From positions 3,551,001 through 3,615,000 of the forward strand of contig NC_015422.1 in NCBI RefSeq assembly GCF_000204645.1: a stretch of 64,000 nucleotides of DNA. Direction: 5' to 3'. Positions 11,095-20,351 of the stretch are shown here, piece after piece (position 1 is the stretch's first letter; each line of letters opens with the position of its first letter). The translations under genes and the position numbers were made by a program. The stretch comes from Alicycliphilus denitrificans K601. GTDB taxonomy: Bacteria; Pseudomonadota; Gammaproteobacteria; Burkholderiales; Burkholderiaceae_C. The notes beneath the pieces are model-generated. The model searched no databases. It had not been told where the DNA came from and worked only from the letters and a program-made list of their open reading frames with translations.

Positions 11095-11279
11095 GCTTGT
11101 CTCCTGCGGCCGTGTGCCCGGCCTATTTCGGGGGGATGCGCCGGATTATTCCAAACCCACAGCACAGCCCGCGGCGCAGAGGCTGTCCACGACACACGGT
11201 CGGAGCTTCGAAGTTTGGCGAGCGCAGCCTGGCCGGACGCAAGTGCCGCCAGCCAAGCCGCGTCCGCTCCACTACCGGG

Positions 11280-11786
11280 TCAACCGGCCCGCTCAGGCAG
11301 TGGCATATGCACCCACTCCTTGTAGAAGGTTTCGATATCGGGCTCGAAGTCATGGATCACCGGGTACCAGGGCGTCGGCGCCTCCACGTCATGCATGGTC
11401 CCGCAGCTGGGGCAGTAGTACTCGCGGTACACCTGCCACTTCGTGTCCGGGGCCATCAGCTTGGGATAAACCTCGGTCATGGCCGCCTCCGTGTCGCGCA
11501 CGTAGACATGGGCGTGCATCTTCCAGTTTTCGCGGTAGTCGCCAAAGACATGGCCGCAGTCGCACTGCGTCACCCACTGCTTGGTCTTGGCCGATTGCAC
11601 GATGTAGAGGTGCGGCCCCAGGGGCAGGACGATGCGATCCGGGAACTTCACCTGCGCCTGCAACGCAGCCAGGTATTGCTCGAAGCGGCTGCCGTCCTTG
11701 GGCATGGAGAGCATGCGAAAGGTGGTCTCCCAATCCAGGGAACCATCCACAAGGCGAGCGACCTGCTCGTTGGTATAGGTGGACAT
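11280..11786 (-). CDS. acxC: Acetone carboxylase, gamma subunit
   Basis: Smallest subunit of the ATP-dependent carboxylase that makes acetoacetate from acetone and bicarbonate. The 168-residue length matches the known gamma subunit. Four cysteines in CDCGH and YYCPSCG suggest a metal site, consistent with the zinc reported for this subunit. GGAG lies 8 bases before the ATG. It is the third gene of acxABC, 24 bases after acxB. Confidence 0.92.
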   Translation of the reverse strand: MSTYTNEQVARLVDGSLDWETTFRMLSMPKDGSRFEQYLAALQAQVKFPDRIVLPLGPHLYIVQSAKTKQWVTQCDCGHVFGDYRENWKMHAHVYVRDTEAAMTEVYPKLMAPDTKWQVYREYYCPSCGTMHDVEAPTPWYPVIHDFEPDIETFYKEWVHMPLPERAG

Positions 11787-11810
11787 TTGCTGACTCCTTG
11801 ATTGATGTGA

Positions 11811-14135
11811 TTACTCTTCCACTTGCACGACGGTCGTGACGTCGGGCAGCAGCGACAGATCCATGCGGTACTTGGATCCGTAGGTCGGCACGCCCAGGTC
11901 TTCTTCGCGCAGCTCCCAATCGTCCGGCAGGCTCCAGAAGTCCTTGAACTGCTTCGTGAATTTCTCGGACAGCGAAAAGCTGGTGGCGAACATGTGCTGC
12001 ACCTGGGTCGAAGCGTCCTTGTTGAGGATGCGCTCGCGCTCTTCCTTCATCCATTCACGCGTAGGCAGGGCGCGCGCCAGGCGTTCCTTGCGCATTTCCG
12101 CGCGGCGGGCCCGGGTCTTGGCTGCATCGACCGTGTAGGCGCCCTTGGCATCCTGGGTAAACACTGCGCCATAGACCTTCTGCGCATACTCGGGCAACAG
12201 GAACTTCTGGTTCAGGTCGGTTTCGATGGCCTTGGGGTCGCGATCGATCGGGTCGCCGAAGCCGGGGCCGCCGCGCAGATAGTTCAGGTACAGGTCGTGG
12301 TTGTCGTAGCAGTCCTCGGTGGTCATGCACTGCTTGTCGCGCTTGACCTGGGCCGTGGCATCGATGTGGTGCTCGTAGATCGGCGCGCTCGGGTCGATGT
12401 CCCCGCCCAATGGCACGCTTTCCCCGTTGGCGATGCGGCGCTCAAGGCCGGTCGCGTGGGCTTCGAAACGATAGCCCGTGGCCGCGGGGTAGCCGCCCAT
12501 CAGACCCCAGTCGCTGTTCATGTAGCCGTTACCCATGAAGAACATGGTCCAGTCCTGGGCATTCCAGACCATGCGCAGGGTCTCGAAGCCGCAGCCGCCG
12601 CGGTACTTGCCATAGCCGCCCGAGTTGGCCTTCACGTTGCGGCCCAGGTAGAGCAGCGGCTCGGCCATCTCCCAGATCTCGACGTCGCCCATGTCGCCTT
12701 CAGGGTTCCAGATGGCGGCGGCATGGTTCAGGCCGTCCTTCACCGCGCAGGCGCCGGTGCCGCAGGAGCTGGCCTCGAAGCTGTTGACCGCATGGATCTC
12801 GCCGTCCTGGTTGATGCCCCCGCCCTGCAGCCAGTTGGACGTGTTGGCGTTGCCCGCGTTGACCTCTTCCAGGTAGCCGCGGCTGAAGTACGACTGGCCC
12901 AGGCCGCGCCACAGCGCAGCCCAGCCCGAGACCAGGAAGTGCCAGGCGTAGGCATGGCCGGTGCGGCGGTCGTCCGGGTTGCACCAGGTGCCCTTGGGCA
13001 GGCGGAACTCGGTGGCGTAGTAGGCGCCGTCGTTGATGCGCTGGGTGGGCACCAGCGTCTGGCACATCATCACCCAGATGCCGGACGTGAAGGCCACCTG
13101 GTGGGCGTTGAAGGTGTGCCAGCCCCAGCGGCTCGCGCCCTCGAAATCCAGGCGCCATTTGCCATCGGCCTTGATCGTCATCTCGCAGGGCGAGTGCATG
13201 ATCGAGTCGAGCTTGGCGAAGGCGTTGGAGACCTGCACGTCCTCGTGCTTGTACGGCACGTCCACGAAGGACACCTTGCGGTACTTGCCCGGCATCGTCA
13301 TGGCCTTAATGCGGCTTTGCAGGCCGCGCCGGCCTTCCTCGATGACTTCGTAGGCAAACTTCTCGTAGGCCTCGATGCCATCGGCGCGGATCACGTCCTC
13401 GACCAGCTCCCGGATCATGTGGCAGCCCGCGATGCGCGTCTTTTCATCGAGGATCCAGTACTTGGGCGTGCGCACCGAGCGCTGCGACTCGTGCAGCCAG
13501 TCGCGCAGCGGCACGTCGTTCACCCCCGTCTTGCGGCAGGTGATCATGTAGCCGTCGCCAAAGCGCTGCGTCTGGCCGGTGGACATGGAGCCCGGCGTGA
13601 CCGAGCCCGTGTCGATGACGTGCGTCACGCCGCCCACCCAGCCGATCAGTCTGCCTTCCCAGAAGATCGGCACGATGGTGGCGATGTCGCAGGGGTGGAC
13701 GTTGCCGATCGAGCAGTCGTTGTTGGTGAACATGTCACCGGGGTTGATGCCGGGGTTGGCCTCCCAGTTGTTCTCGATCATGTACTTGATCGCCGCCCCC
13801 ATGGTGCCGACGTGGATGATGATCCCGGTCGAGGTCAGCACGCAGTCGCCGACGGCGTTGTAGAGCGTGAAGCACAGCTCGCCTTCCTGCTCGACGATGG
13901 GGCTGGCGGCGATCTTCTTGGCCGTCTCGCGGGCGTGCACCAGGCCGCCGCGCAGTTTGGAAAACAGCTTCTCGTAGCCGATGGGGTCGGTATCGCGAAA
14001 CTCCAGCCTGTCGAGGCCGTTGTAGTGGCCCGTCGCCTGGGTGCGCTCGACGATGCCGTCGCGGAATTGCTTGAGGGTCTGGCCGTTCTTCAGCAGATCG
14101 GCAAAGCCCACTTCCTTGCTGCTCATCATGTTCAT
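11811..14135 (-). CDS. acxB: Acetone carboxylase, alpha subunit
   Basis: Hydantoinase B/oxoprolinase-type subunit of 774 residues. It carries the catalytic manganese site: His147 and Asp150 in NDCSIGNVHPCD, and His172 in GGVTHVIDTG, are in the spacing I recall for the ligands of characterised acetone carboxylases. The start follows AGGAGACACACC. Intact, with no frameshift. The family also contains acetophenone carboxylases, but the paired gamma subunit and the length favour acetone. Confidence 0.94.
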   Translation of the reverse strand: MNMMSSKEVGFADLLKNGQTLKQFRDGIVERTQATGHYNGLDRLEFRDTDPIGYEKLFSKLRGGLVHARETAKKIAASPIVEQEGELCFTLYNAVGDCVLTSTGIIIHVGTMGAAIKYMIENNWEANPGINPGDMFTNNDCSIGNVHPCDIATIVPIFWEGRLIGWVGGVTHVIDTGSVTPGSMSTGQTQRFGDGYMITCRKTGVNDVPLRDWLHESQRSVRTPKYWILDEKTRIAGCHMIRELVEDVIRADGIEAYEKFAYEVIEEGRRGLQSRIKAMTMPGKYRKVSFVDVPYKHEDVQVSNAFAKLDSIMHSPCEMTIKADGKWRLDFEGASRWGWHTFNAHQVAFTSGIWVMMCQTLVPTQRINDGAYYATEFRLPKGTWCNPDDRRTGHAYAWHFLVSGWAALWRGLGQSYFSRGYLEEVNAGNANTSNWLQGGGINQDGEIHAVNSFEASSCGTGACAVKDGLNHAAAIWNPEGDMGDVEIWEMAEPLLYLGRNVKANSGGYGKYRGGCGFETLRMVWNAQDWTMFFMGNGYMNSDWGLMGGYPAATGYRFEAHATGLERRIANGESVPLGGDIDPSAPIYEHHIDATAQVKRDKQCMTTEDCYDNHDLYLNYLRGGPGFGDPIDRDPKAIETDLNQKFLLPEYAQKVYGAVFTQDAKGAYTVDAAKTRARRAEMRKERLARALPTREWMKEERERILNKDASTQVQHMFATSFSLSEKFTKQFKDFWSLPDDWELREEDLGVPTYGSKYRMDLSLLPDVTTVVQVEE

Positions 14136-14146
14136 GGTGTGTCTCC

Positions 14147-16291
14147 TTACTTGATTTCCTTGAGGTGGAACAGGCGGTGCTTGTCAATCGTCGTCTCGAA
14201 GCCTTCCGGCACCACGAAGGTGGTGGCATCGGATTCGATGATGGCCGGGCCAACGATGTGATTGCCGCTCTTGAGCCCTTCCATGCGCCACAGCGCGGCA
14301 TCGACCCAGTGCTTCTTGCGGTAGAACGGGCGGGTGCCGAGATAGGCCTCCTTGGGCGGCGTGCTGCCGGCATCGGGATCCTCTGGCAGCACGGGCTTTT
14401 GCGTCACGACGGTGCCGCGCAGGATGGCGCCCGTGATCGAGAAACCCAGCTCCGGCGAGCGCGCCGAGCGGGCGTAGACGCGGCTGTAGGTGGCCTCGTA
14501 AGCCTCGACGATCCTGTCCCAATCGGCCGCGGTGGCCGCGCTGGTCACGGGCGAGACGATCTCCAGGTCATTCAGCTGGCCCATGTACTGCATCTTGTAG
14601 CCGGGGATCAGGAGCACGTCCTCTGGCTTGTAGCCGTTGAGCACGAACTCATCGATGACCTTGACGGCCAGCTCGGACCAGGCTTGCTGCAGGGCCTGGC
14701 AGGCGGCCTCCTTGTCCGCGTCCGGGGCATGCTGCGCGACGCCGACGTCCACGGACTTGTCGTAGCGGTACTCGAAATCGGCGCAGGCACAGCCAAAGGC
14801 CGAGAAACCGGCCGCCCAGGCGGGCACCACCACATCCTTGAAGCCCACGCCCTCGGTGTAGCCATAGGTGTGCACCGGGCCGGCCCCGCCGTAGGAGAAG
14901 CAGGTGAAGTCCGCAGGGTTGTAGCCCTTGGCGCTGATGTTGGCGCGCAGGTACTCGGAGAGCGTCAGGTCCAGCAGTTCGATGACGCCGGCAGCCGCGT
15001 CCTCCACCGACAGCCCCAGCGGATCGGCGATCTGCGCCTTGATGTGCTGGCGCGCGCGCTCCACGTCCAGCTTGATGGCGCCGCCCAGGAAGTTGTCCGG
15101 GTTCAGGTAGCCCAGCACGACGTGGCAGTCCGAGACGGAGACCGTGTCCAGCCCGCTCTCGGGCCAGCAGGTTCCCACGCGGTAGCCTGCGCTGTCGGGG
15201 CCGAGCTTGATCGACTTGCTGTAGGGATCCAGGCGCACGAAACTGCCGGCGCCCGAGCCCACCGAATCCATGGCCACCAGCGGCAGCGACAGCACCAGGC
15301 GCGCCATGTCCGGGTCGGACTTGATCGCGAAGTTGCCCTTGGTGATCAGGGCGACGTCAAAGCTGGTGCCGCCGATGTCGGAACATGCAATGTTCTCGTC
15401 GCCCAAGGCCTCGCCCAGCAGCTTGGAGCCGATCACGCCGCCAATGGGGCCGGACACGATGGTGCGCGCCAGTTCCTTGGCCTTCCAGCTGATCGTGCCG
15501 CCATGCGTGGCCATGACGCGCAGGTCGAACTTGGCGCCGTGCTTCTTGAAGCGGTCGCTGACCTTCTTGAGCGTCTGGCGCGAAGGCTCCGCGCCATAGG
15601 CCTCCAGGATGGTGGTGTTCATCCGGTGGCTTTCCTTGCGCGATGGGTAATAGTCCACCGAAGCAAAGACCGGGATGTCGGACTTCAGCCTGCGCAATTC
15701 CTCCCGGACGATGTCGCGGGCACGCTGCTCGCTCGATTCATTCTTGTGCGACTGCAGCAGGCAGATGACGATGGCCTGTGAGCCTGCATCCACCAGTTCA
15801 CGCGTGGCCTGACGCACCTCGTCCTCACGCAGGGGAATCACCACCTTGCCCTGCACGTCGGTGCGCTCTGTCACGCCGCGGGTGCGCGACACCGGCACCA
15901 GTGGTTCGTCGTAGCGGTGGGTATTGAGGTGGATGCGGTCTTCCAGGGCGTAGCCCAGATAGCTTTGCAGGGCCCGGCCCATCGAATGGGTCTGCTCGAA
16001 GCCCTTGTTGCAGATCAGCCCCACGTCCAGCCCCTTGCGCGACAGGACGCGGTTGAGCATGGCCGTGCCGGAATAGACGCCGGTCACGAGCTCCGGGTAC
16101 ACGTCTTCGACGGTTCGCTTCCAGTGGGCCAGGGCGTCCTGCGACGATTGGTAGATGGCCAGCGACTCGTCGCCAGGGTTGCTCTGCGCCTTGCCGACGA
16201 CGAAGCGGCCGTCGTCTCGGACGAAGAAGGTGTCGGTCATCGTGCCGCCGGCATCGATGCCCAACACCTGCACTCTCGATTGCACTTGCAT
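14147..16291 (-). CDS. acxA: Acetone carboxylase, beta subunit
   Basis: Hydantoinase A-type subunit of 714 residues that binds ATP and activates acetone and bicarbonate by phosphorylation. The N-terminal VLGIDAGGTMTDTFF is the actin-like ATPase phosphate-1 motif; SDIGGTSFDVALI is a second phosphate-binding segment. AGGAGA lies 6 bases before the ATG. First gene of acxABC, about 48 bases after the expected start of the sigma-54 transcript. Confidence 0.94.
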   Translation of the reverse strand: MQVQSRVQVLGIDAGGTMTDTFFVRDDGRFVVGKAQSNPGDESLAIYQSSQDALAHWKRTVEDVYPELVTGVYSGTAMLNRVLSRKGLDVGLICNKGFEQTHSMGRALQSYLGYALEDRIHLNTHRYDEPLVPVSRTRGVTERTDVQGKVVIPLREDEVRQATRELVDAGSQAIVICLLQSHKNESSEQRARDIVREELRRLKSDIPVFASVDYYPSRKESHRMNTTILEAYGAEPSRQTLKKVSDRFKKHGAKFDLRVMATHGGTISWKAKELARTIVSGPIGGVIGSKLLGEALGDENIACSDIGGTSFDVALITKGNFAIKSDPDMARLVLSLPLVAMDSVGSGAGSFVRLDPYSKSIKLGPDSAGYRVGTCWPESGLDTVSVSDCHVVLGYLNPDNFLGGAIKLDVERARQHIKAQIADPLGLSVEDAAAGVIELLDLTLSEYLRANISAKGYNPADFTCFSYGGAGPVHTYGYTEGVGFKDVVVPAWAAGFSAFGCACADFEYRYDKSVDVGVAQHAPDADKEAACQALQQAWSELAVKVIDEFVLNGYKPEDVLLIPGYKMQYMGQLNDLEIVSPVTSAATAADWDRIVEAYEATYSRVYARSARSPELGFSITGAILRGTVVTQKPVLPEDPDAGSTPPKEAYLGTRPFYRKKHWVDAALWRMEGLKSGNHIVGPAIIESDATTFVVPEGFETTIDKHRLFHLKEIK

Positions 16292-16348
16292 GAAGGGTCT
16301 CCTGTAAATCGTGGATCGAACGAGCGTCTGCTGCGCTCGTGACAGCTA

Positions 16349-16365
16349 CCGCAACGACCATGCCA
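16349..16365 (-). promoter_or_regulatory. Sigma-54 (-24/-12) promoter of acxABC
   Basis: On the minus strand the sequence TGGCATG-GTCG-TTGC matches the consensus TGGCACG-N4-TTGC except for one base, with GG and GC exactly 10 bases apart. It lies 58 bases upstream of the acxA ATG, and a GAFTGA activator is encoded at the end of the cluster. Confidence 0.85.
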
Positions 16366-16465
16366 GTGCCCCGCCCGGGAGTGCCCGGGCCGTGTAAGTG
16401 CTTGATTCCAGGAATGTCCCCAGGGTTTACGAGGATATGGCGGACGCCGATCCGCAGGCTCGGGC

Positions 16466-16509
16466 GACCGTCCGATTTCCGGTCGAGCAGCCAGAAACCG
16501 GTCGGTTTC
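16466..16509. promoter_or_regulatory. Candidate upstream activator sites for acxABC
   Basis: Two inverted repeats lie about 100-145 bases upstream of the -24 element: GACCG-N9-CGGTC at 16466-16484 and the 16-bp palindrome GAAACC-GGTC-GGTTTC at 16494-16509. Spacing and symmetry suit an enhancer-binding dimer. Binding by the activator at 9112 is inferred. Confidence 0.5.
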
Positions 16510-16599
16510 GCGGCCTCTCGGGCAGGCAAGCCGCGATCACTCCGCGCTCAACGACGCCTCTGCGCCAGCCCGATGGCATGGCGCGAGGGGCTTGATTTG

Positions 16600-16660
16600 T
16601 AGTTTTTGAAGAAAATCAGGCTCCAGCACTTATCCATCAAGCGCTGGCAGCTATCAAAAA
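16600..16660. repeat. Palindromic repeat, copy 3
   Basis: CCAGCACTT ... AAGCGCTGGCAGCTATCAAAA repeats the copy-2 arrangement, with one changed base in the left arm. It lies between the acx upstream region and the queC terminator. Confidence 0.75.
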
Positions 16661-16663
16661 GAT

Positions 16664-16696
16664 AACCGCCCTATTCGCAAGCAGGGCGGTTTTTTT
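16664..16696. terminator. Bidirectional terminator overlapping the end of queC
   Basis: AACCGCCCT (16664-16672) pairs with AGGGCGGTT (16683-16691). T-runs flank the stem on the plus strand and, more weakly, on the minus strand (TTATCTTTTT). The stem includes the last codons and the stop of queC. Confidence 0.8.
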
Positions 16697-17390
16697 CTGC
16701 CCACTGCGCCCAGCCCTGGGCGCGCAGCTCGCAGGCCGGGCATCTGCCGCAGCCGTAGCCCCAGTCGTGCAGCCGGTCGCGCTGGCCGAGGTAGCAGGTG
16801 TGGGAATCGCGCCTGATTAGCTCGGCCAGGGCGTCGCCGCCCAGTTGGTGCGCCAGCGCCCAGGTGCCGGCCTTGTCTATCCACATGAGCGGCGTCTCCA
16901 GCGTCAGCGGCCGGTCCAGCCCCAGGCTCAGCGCCACCTGCAGGGCCTTCAGGGTGTTGTCGCGGCAGTCGGGGTAGCCGGAGTAGTCGGTCTCGGACAT
17001 GCCGCCCACCAGCACCTGCAGCCCGCGCCGGTAGGCCAGCGCGGCGGCCAGCGTGAAGAACAGCAGGTTGCGCCCCGGCACGAAGGTGTTGGGCAGGCCG
17101 TCCTGTTGCATGGCGATGGCCACCTCCTCGGTCATGGCGCTGCCGCCCAGCTGGGCCAGCACGTCCACGGTCAGCAGGTGGTCCGGCCCCAGCCGGCCCG
17201 ACCACGGCATGGCCTGCAGGCCCGCGCGCAGCCGCTGGCGACAGTCAAGCTCGGCGCGGTGGCGCTGGCCATAGTCGAAGCCGATCGTCTCCACGTGGGC
17301 GTAGCGTGCCAGCGCCCAGGCCAGGCAGGTGGCGGAGTCCTGCCCGCCCGACAGCAGCACCAGCGCGCGGCGCCGGTCGGGTGCGCTCAT
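16671..17390 (-). CDS. queC: 7-cyano-7-deazaguanine synthase
   Basis: Makes preQ0 from 7-carboxy-7-deazaguanine and ammonia with ATP, in the queuosine pathway. The 239-residue product starts [20 protein letters not shown] with the SGGQDS PP-loop, and ends with a Cys-rich zinc motif ([13 protein letters not shown]). Its ATG overlaps the TGA of the transporter gene (ATGA). The start at 17390 is chosen because it gives the family N-terminus; the long open frame upstream is not QueC. Confidence 0.95.
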   Translation of the reverse strand: MSAPDRRRALVLLSGGQDSATCLAWALARYAHVETIGFDYGQRHRAELDCRQRLRAGLQAMPWSGRLGPDHLLTVDVLAQLGGSAMTEEVAIAMQQDGLPNTFVPGRNLLFFTLAAALAYRRGLQVLVGGMSETDYSGYPDCRDNTLKALQVALSLGLDRPLTLETPLMWIDKAGTWALAHQLGGDALAELIRRDSHTCYLGQRDRLHDWGYGCGRCPACELRAQGWAQWAEKNRPACE

Positions 17391-18058
17391 CGCGCGGCTG
17401 CCAGCGGCAGCGGATCCTGGCGCAGCCAGCGCACGACGGCCGCGAGCAGCACGCCGTAGGCGGGCACGAACAGCAGCAGGCTCACGCCCAGCTTGATGGC
17501 GTAGTCCACCCAGGCGATCTCCACCCAGTGTGCGGCCATGAAGGCGTTGGAGCTGCGCCAGAAGGCGATGGCGAAAAACGCCGCCGTGTCCAGCGCCTGC
17601 CCGAACACCGAGGCCGCCGCGGGCGCCAGCCACCAGGCGCTGCTCTTCTGGCGGATGCGGTCGAACACCTGGATGTCGAGCAGCTGCCCCAGCACGTAGG
17701 CCGCGAAGCTGGCGAAGGCGATGCGGAACACGAAGGTGTTGAAGTCGCCCAGGGCGCCTGCGCCGTTGAAGCGCCCCTCGTGGAACAGCACGCCCACCAC
17801 GTACGAGGCCAGCAGCGCCGGCAGCATGGCACGCAGGATCACGCGCCGCGCGGACGCCTTGCCGATGAGCCGCACCGTGAGGTCGGTGGCCAGGAAGATG
17901 AACGGGAAGCTGAACGCGCCCCAGGTGCTGTGAAAGCCCAGCAGCGTGATGGGCAGCTGCACGAGGTAGTTGCTGGCGATGACGATGGCGATGTGGAACG
18001 CCACCAGGAGGGAGAGGTAGAAGGGCACGCGCGAATGCGGCGCCTGGACGAGCGTCAT
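17387..18058 (-). CDS. yhhQ: Queuosine precursor transporter (YhhQ/DUF165)
   Basis: Integral membrane protein of 223 residues with about six transmembrane segments; family members import preQ0/preQ1. The [14 protein letters not shown] and DIQVFDRIR segments are typical. The overlap with queC supports a joint role in queuosine supply by both synthesis and salvage. An AAGGA ribosome site lies just before the ATG. Confidence 0.9.
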   Translation of the reverse strand: MTLVQAPHSRVPFYLSLLVAFHIAIVIASNYLVQLPITLLGFHSTWGAFSFPFIFLATDLTVRLIGKASARRVILRAMLPALLASYVVGVLFHEGRFNGAGALGDFNTFVFRIAFASFAAYVLGQLLDIQVFDRIRQKSSAWWLAPAAASVFGQALDTAAFFAIAFWRSSNAFMAAHWVEIAWVDYAIKLGVSLLLFVPAYGVLLAAVVRWLRQDPLPLAAAR

Positions 18059-18221
18059 GACGATCCTTTTTGGCGAATGGGGGCGAGGGAACCCATGCTG
18101 GCGAAATTGCCGGGGCGCGATTATAGGCGGACGGGCCGCGCGGCCACGGAACCTGCCGGCCCCCCGGCCTGTCTAACAGGCTGCCGCGGCTTGGTCGGTA
18201 TTGCGGCAGGAGGTTACAGCC

Positions 18222-18596
18222 ATGAGGAACATGAAGAGCATGAAGCATTGGCAGGACCCGCTCAACGCGCTGCTGGGCGTCTGGCTGGCCCTGTCACCCT
18301 GGGTGATGGGGTTCGAGAGCCAGATGGTGCCCACCGCCAGCAGCGTGGTCGCCGGGCTTGCGCTGATCGCCGTGTCGCTGGGCGCGGTGTTCGTGCCGCG
18401 CGCCTGGGAGGAGTGGACGCAGGCGGCGCTGGGCGTGTGGATGATCGCCTCCCCCTGGGTGCTGGGCTTCAGCGGCCAGATGGACGTCATGCGCGTGGCC
18501 GTCGCCTCGGGCATCGTGGTGCTGGCCCTGGCCCTGTGGGTGCTGGCCACCGACAAGGACTACAGCACCTGGATGCACCACGGCGCGGCCCATTGA
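18222..18596 (+). CDS. SPW-repeat membrane protein
   Basis: Small membrane protein (124 residues) with two copies of the SPW motif: [11 protein letters not shown] and [11 protein letters not shown], each next to a hydrophobic helix, giving about four membrane segments. CAGGAGG at 18207-18213 sets the ATG at 18222 as start. The family has no established function. It stands alone between a divergent transporter gene and a strong terminator. Confidence 0.8.
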   Translation: MRNMKSMKHWQDPLNALLGVWLALSPWVMGFESQMVPTASSVVAGLALIAVSLGAVFVPRAWEEWTQAALGVWMIASPWVLGFSGQMDVMRVAVASGIVVLALALWVLATDKDYSTWMHHGAAH

Positions 18597-18611
18597 CGCC
18601 GCCCGTCCACG

Positions 18612-18637
18612 AAAAAACCGCCCCCGGGCGGTTTTTT
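18612..18637 (+). terminator. Rho-independent terminator after the SPW gene
   Basis: AAAAAACCGCCC pairs with GGGCGGTTTTTT over a 2-base loop region, with A- and T-runs on both sides. It can act in both directions between the SPW gene and convergent murB. Confidence 0.9.
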
Positions 18638-18643
18638 CGCTTT

Positions 18644-18688
18644 TCGGCATCAAACGATTCCCCATCAAGCGTTAGAAGCTATTAAAAC
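18644..18688. repeat. Palindromic repeat, copy 4 (partial)
   Basis: CATCAAGCGTTAGAAGCTATTAAAA resembles the right half of the repeat family. The left arm is lost. It lies just after murB. Confidence 0.55.
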
Positions 18689-18703
18689 ACTAGCAATTCC
18701 CGG

Positions 18704-19792
18704 TCACACCACCACCGGCTCGGGCTCCAGCCGGATGCCGAAGCGCTCGTACACGCTGGTCTGTATGGCCTTGGCGAGCGTCATGACCTCGCCGCCGGTC
18801 ACGCTGTCCTCGCGCGTGCCGCGGTTGACCAGCACCAGGGCCTGCCTGTCGTACACGCCGGCCTTGCCCACGGTCTTGCCCTTCCAGCCGCAAGCGTCGA
18901 TGAGCCAACCCGCGGCCAGCTTGATGCTGCCGTCGGCCATGGGGTAATGCACGATCTTGGGATCGCGCGCGATGATGTCCTGGCACTGCTCGGGCGTCAC
19001 CGTGGGGTTCTTGAAAAAGCTGCCGGCATTGCCGATCACGGCCGGGTCGGGCAGCTTGGCGCGGCGGATCTCGCACACCCAGTCGAAGATCTGCCGGGCC
19101 GTGGGCCGGGCCACGCCGGCCTCGGCGCGGCGGCGCTCCAGGTCCAGGTAGCCCAGCTCGGGCCTCCACGCCTTGGGCAGCAGGAAGCGCACATGGGTGA
19201 TCACCGCCCGGCCCGCCAGCCCCATGCCCCGGCCCCAGTGGCCGGGCAGGCCTCCGCCCTCGTGCTCCGCCAGCGGCGCGCTGTGCTTGAACACCGAGTC
19301 GCGGTAGCCGAAGGCGCATTGCGCGGCGTCGAGCGTGAAGGGCCGGCCCGTGGCCAGGTCGATGGCGACGAGCGAGTGGAAGCGGTCCTGCAGCTCCACG
19401 CCGTAGGCGCCTATGTTCTGCACCGGCGCCGCGCCCACGGTGCCGGGGATCAGCGCCAGGTTCTCCAGCCCCGGCCAGCCCTGGGACAGCGTCCAGTCCA
19501 CGGTGTCGTGCCAGTTCTCGCCGGCGCCGGCCTCGACGACCCAGGCCTGGGCGGTCTCTTCGAGCAGGCGCAGGCCCATGATCTCCATCTTCAGCACCAC
19601 GGGCTTGACATCCCCCGTGAGCACGATGTTGCTGCCCCCGCCGAGCACGAACATCGGCTGGCGCGCGAGGCGATGGTCGGCCAGCAGGTCGTACACATCC
19701 TGCGGCGTGCGCACGCGCACCAGCGTATGCGCGCGCGCCGCGATGCCGAAGGTGTTGCAACTCTGCAGGGGGACGTTTTTCTCGACTAACAT
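18704..19792 (-). CDS. murB: UDP-N-acetylenolpyruvoylglucosamine reductase
   Basis: Flavoenzyme that reduces UDP-GlcNAc-enolpyruvate to UDP-MurNAc in peptidoglycan synthesis. The 362-residue product starts [17 protein letters not shown]; the frame stays open upstream but that part runs over yajQ. The FAD motif [10 protein letters not shown] and the catalytic-serine segment [10 protein letters not shown] are present, and the domain layout is E. coli-type. Divergent from yajQ with 63 bases between starts, including a run of nine C at 19809-19817. Confidence 0.95.
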   Translation of the reverse strand: MLVEKNVPLQSCNTFGIAARAHTLVRVRTPQDVYDLLADHRLARQPMFVLGGGSNIVLTGDVKPVVLKMEIMGLRLLEETAQAWVVEAGAGENWHDTVDWTLSQGWPGLENLALIPGTVGAAPVQNIGAYGVELQDRFHSLVAIDLATGRPFTLDAAQCAFGYRDSVFKHSAPLAEHEGGGLPGHWGRGMGLAGRAVITHVRFLLPKAWRPELGYLDLERRRAEAGVARPTARQIFDWVCEIRRAKLPDPAVIGNAGSFFKNPTVTPEQCQDIIARDPKIVHYPMADGSIKLAAGWLIDACGWKGKTVGKAGVYDRQALVLVNRGTREDSVTGGEVMTLAKAIQTSVYERFGIRLEPEPVVV

Positions 19793-19855
19793 CGCCTGGA
19801 TTGTCGCACCCCCCCCCGGCGGTGCGGGTTGTACCGAATTGCTGAAAGTGCCGCC

Positions 19856-20341
19856 ATGCCGTCTTTTGATACCGTTTGTGAAGCCAACTTCGTCGAAGTG
19901 AGGAACGCCGTGGAGAACACCGCCAAGGAGATCGGCACGCGCTTCGACTTCAAGGGCACGTCCGCCGCCATCGAGCTCAAGGACAAGGAGATCACGCTGT
20001 TCGGCGACGCCGAGTTCCAGCTGCAGCAGGTCGAGGACATCCTGCGGGGCAAGCTCACCAAGCGCGGCGTGGACGTGCGCTTCCTGGACGCGGGCAAGCC
20101 CCAGAAGATCGGCGGCGACAAGCTCAAGCAGGTGGTGAAGGTCAGGAGCGGCATCGACAGCGAGCAGGCCAAGAAGATCCAGCGGCTCGTCAAGGACAGC
20201 AAGCTCAAGCTGCAGGCCGCCATCCAGGAGGAGAAGGTGCGCGTCACCGGCGCCAAGCGCGACGACCTGCAGGCCGCCATGGCGCTGATCCGCAAGGACA
20301 TGGCCGACCTGCCGCTGTCCTTCGACAACTTCCGCGACTGA
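19856..20341 (+). CDS. yajQ: YajQ-family nucleotide-binding protein
   Basis: Cytoplasmic protein of 161 residues that in related bacteria binds cyclic di-GMP and affects transcription. The N-terminus [20 protein letters not shown] and the RFDFKG motif are diagnostic. I chose the ATG at 19856 over an upstream start. Regulation partners are not visible here. Confidence 0.93.
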   Translation: MPSFDTVCEANFVEVRNAVENTAKEIGTRFDFKGTSAAIELKDKEITLFGDAEFQLQQVEDILRGKLTKRGVDVRFLDAGKPQKIGGDKLKQVVKVRSGIDSEQAKKIQRLVKDSKLKLQAAIQEEKVRVTGAKRDDLQAAMALIRKDMADLPLSFDNFRD

Positions 20342-20351
20342 GCGGGCGCGA

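Noticed and set aside
11823..14261. 812-codon plus-strand frame opposite acxB
   Set aside because: Shadow of the acetone carboxylase alpha gene; no motif or ribosome site.
18059..18221. preQ1 riboswitch upstream of yhhQ-queC
   Set aside because: I looked for the C-rich and A-rich preQ1-I pattern. An AAAAAGGA ribosome site and a GGGTTCCCTC stretch exist, but I could not build the pseudoknot, so no call is made.
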